Below are positions 33,821 through 35,631 of a DNA stretch of 35,631 nucleotides, one piece after another (position 1 is the first letter of the stretch; every line of letters begins with the position of its first letter). Both the position numbers and the translations under genes were made by a program. The stretch covers positions 1 to 35,631 of the forward strand of contig JANXAQ010000344.1 of NCBI GenBank assembly GCA_025062105.1, read 5' to 3'. The notes under the pieces were generated by a model. That model worked only from the letters and a program-made list of their open reading frames with translations. It was not told the origin of the DNA and made no database searches. Source of the stretch: Thermoguttaceae bacterium (GTDB taxonomy: Bacteria; Planctomycetota; Planctomycetia; Pirellulales; Thermoguttaceae).

Positions 33821-35631
33821 TCATGCTTTGGTAGCGGTATTTCCTTTGGTGCGTTTGGCCGAAGTGGCTGCCTTGGGGCCGTTTACCATAGCGGAAGTGG
33901 CCTTTGGCAAGCAGAGATTCGATTGCTCTGCCGCAGAGGTGGGGAAAAGAGAGATTTGGAGTACTAATATACATGTAGCCAAAAGCCAACTTCCCGTTCC
34001 TAATCCCAGCAGTCCCATCCGGCCTGCTACATCCAGAAATGCATAGTGGGACACCGATAACAGGACCGGAAGCACAGCCATCCAGAAAGCAGCTCTAGGC
34101 CTACCCTCTTGTAGCAGCCAGAAGGGGATAAACAATACGCCCGGGGCAAGCAACATGAAATAATGCCCCCATGAGACGGGAGACAGGACCAATATCCCGA
34201 CACAGCCTAAGCCGAAGGCGGCTCCTTGGCCCAGACGGCTGCCTGAGACCCCTAAAAGCCCGCCGGCCAACAGAACTGCTACTAACAGCACACCCCGAAC
34301 AGCCTTTTGCAACGTTTGATAAGTGGATGTAGTAATAATCCGATTGGGAGCTGTGGCCACATAATCCAAGCGCCGATCATCCGGGCCACCCCACAGGAGA
34401 TAATCTACTAGCGAAGCAAGCCGAAACATCCCATTGGACAAACTCTGGTTCCGAACAGTCCGATAATTGGCTGGCAAAAGTTTTGGGCCCTGAGTTTGTT
34501 GGGAAGCATAGGTGGGCAATGTTTCCACAGGGAACCCCTCTCCAGCCGAAGGCAGTACCCGACGGGCCCAATACCCCAGATGTTCCAAGTTCTTTTGCCA
34601 ACCCAGAACAATGGCCGGTATCAGAAAAAAGAACAGGATCAGTCCAGCTGCTACCCCTAGCAGAGTGGCTCCAAAGGGGGCTAGAGCAATTTGGGCCCAA
34701 GGCCTTCCCGGACCAGAGGAGGGGTTAGAATTATCCGAGGGGCTATTTTGTATGGGGTGAAGAGTTGTGTGATAGGGGAGTTTAATTTGGTCGGTAATAT
34801 ACACAAAATAAGGATTCTGGATAAAGTTTGTGGCTGTACCAGGGATGGCACTGGCATCCTTAGACGGCTTCCTCCGCCGCCACCAGGGACTTAACACCGC
34901 TAGGAATTGGCTCCAAAGCAGCATCCCGACGGCCAAAGCAGGCGTCAATTTCAGGACAATCGCCCCTGCTAAGACCAAACCCCCCAGGCTCTGGCCTATC
35001 CACCTGGGCGATTGCCAAACGAGTCTTGCACCCAAAAGCAGTAGATACAGCTTTAAAACACCCACCTGCCCCCGTTGCAGGCAATTGAGCGTAGGAAACA
35101 AAGCAGCCAGAAATGCCAAAAACCCTAAAAAACTCAACCATTTGGGGGCTATTTTGCGCCCTGGAGGAAGTGTTTGGAGTTTGAATCCCTTCAAGATCCG
35201 GCTAGCTTCCCGATAACAGCCCCAGCAGAAAACTACGGAAATGAAATACCAGACCAGACACTGCTCGGCGGGAGGCAATAGGCTCAACGGAGCCACCACC
35301 AGGGCAAAAAGCGGGGGATATAAGTATTTCCAACCCCGGGGATTAGTAACCTCGTAGGGATTTTCGCCCGTAAAGAAGGCCCCCCCAGCGGTGGTATAGA
35401 CAGTAAAATCGGTTTTATGTTCCAGAGGACGCTCTGGCCAAGGGAGTCCTCGGAGGCGGATATCCGCAACTCCCCATATGACGATTGCCCCCCCCAGAAC
35501 TACCCACCACAGCCACCGAGGCCCCGGGAGTGGTGAAAAATGCTCTGTGATCCAATTCCACCACAATGGCGGGCAACTCGACGGCGTCTGGTCTTCGGGT
35601 AGAGTTTGTCCTACTAGAGGCTCAGAAGTTT
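33821..35631 (-). CDS. GT87/DUF2029-type membrane glycosyltransferase, start outside the window
   Basis: A polytopic membrane protein with about nine to eleven hydrophobic segments. Family features are DFTVYTTAGGAFFTGENPY in the first periplasmic part, YPPLFALVVAPLSLLPP, LKLYLLLLGARLVW, AGAIVLKLTPAL and the late LSPVSWGHYFMLLAPG. Relatives include polyprenyl-phosphate-mannose-dependent alpha-mannosyltransferases, so a lipid-linked donor is expected. A hydrophilic loop of about 70 residues after the KLTPAL helix (WWRRRKPSKD to PSSGPGRPW) is unusual in length. A TTG at 35566 would give 581 residues, but the frame stays open to the window edge (about 22 more codons) with no ATG, so the true start is probably beyond 35631. 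Lies 56 bp upstream of the family 2 glycosyltransferase on the same strand. Family assignment good, specificity unknown. Confidence 0.85.
   Translation of the reverse strand, partial: TSEPLVGQTLPEDQTPSSCPPLWWNWITEHFSPLPGPRWLWWVVLGGAIVIWGVADIRLRGLPWPERPLEHKTDFTVYTTAGGAFFTGENPYEVTNPRGWKYLYPPLFALVVAPLSLLPPAEQCLVWYFISVVFCWGCYREASRILKGFKLQTLPPGRKIAPKWLSFLGFLAFLAALFPTLNCLQRGQVGVLKLYLLLLGARLVWQSPRWIGQSLGGLVLAGAIVLKLTPALAVGMLLWSQFLAVLSPWWRRRKPSKDASAIPGTATNFIQNPYFVYITDQIKLPYHTTLHPIQNSPSDNSNPSSGPGRPWAQIALAPFGATLLGVAAGLILFFFLIPAIVLGWQKNLEHLGYWARRVLPSAGEGFPVETLPTYASQQTQGPKLLPANYRTVRNQSLSNGMFRLASLVDYLLWGGPDDRRLDYVATAPNRIITTSTYQTLQKAVRGVLLVAVLLAGGLLGVSGSRLGQGAAFGLGCVGILVLSPVSWGHYFMLLAPGVLFIPFWLLQEGRPRAAFWMAVLPVLLSVSHYAFLDVAGRMGLLGLGTGSWLLATCILVLQISLFPTSAAEQSNLCLPKATSAMVNGPKAATSAKRTKGNTATKA

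Overview
The window looks like chromosomal DNA of a planctomycete, probably of the Pirellula/Thermogutta kind. Pointers are a type I sulfatase with a CTPSR active site, a secreted PQQ-type beta-propeller protein, two very large membrane proteins with glutamine-amidotransferase-like domains, and a small lipoprotein and an exported protein that look like planctomycete families. No rRNA, tRNA, CRISPR array or origin was recognised. The lineage call is inference from gene content.

Layout. Left edge (1-2966): the start of an exported protein (minus strand), a decayed IS5-type transposase and repeats. 2967-5167 (plus): moaE and moaA overlapping by ATGA, then a YkgJ-type cysteine-cluster protein. 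6612-7070: an HU-type DNA-binding protein with a recognisable promoter. 9231-9449: a small lipoprotein. From 10402 to the right edge every gene is on the minus strand: sulfatase, two related giant membrane proteins, a small exported protein, a PQQ-propeller protein, an ADP-forming acyl-CoA synthetase fused to a GNAT acetyltransferase, a family 2 glycosyltransferase and a GT87/DUF2029-type membrane glycosyltransferase that runs off the edge.

The most unusual property is the non-coding DNA. Only about 57% of the window is coding. Much of the rest consists of five families of short non-coding repeats, here named A to E. Family A (about 148 bp, 18 near-complete copies plus fragments) has 18-bp terminal inverted repeats reading CTCGACTTTTGCCATTTT. 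Four copies are flanked by 6-bp direct repeats, one of them with a mismatch, and two by 5-bp repeats; copies are also nested inside each other and inside family B. That is the behaviour of a MITE-like non-autonomous transposon. Family B (170-190 bp) ends in GGAACCTCTGCATAATTC-like inverted repeats and carries a central GCTAGC palindrome. Family C (about 155 bp) ends in AGAGGC/GCCTCT. Family D (105 bp, two copies) starts and ends with TGTTGAAA/TTTCAACA-like sequence. Family E (about 200-310 bp, five diverged copies) has no clear ends. In repeat entries the strand gives the relative orientation within a family.

Function. moaE and moaA form part of molybdopterin synthesis; moaD and the rest are not here. 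The sulfatase, propeller protein, lipoprotein and exported proteins are envelope functions typical of planctomycetes. The two giant proteins share one design (membrane region, amidotransferase-like domain, membrane segment, second amidotransferase-like domain) and probably work together; their role is unknown. The two glycosyltransferases at the right edge probably act in lipid-linked sugar transfer at the membrane.
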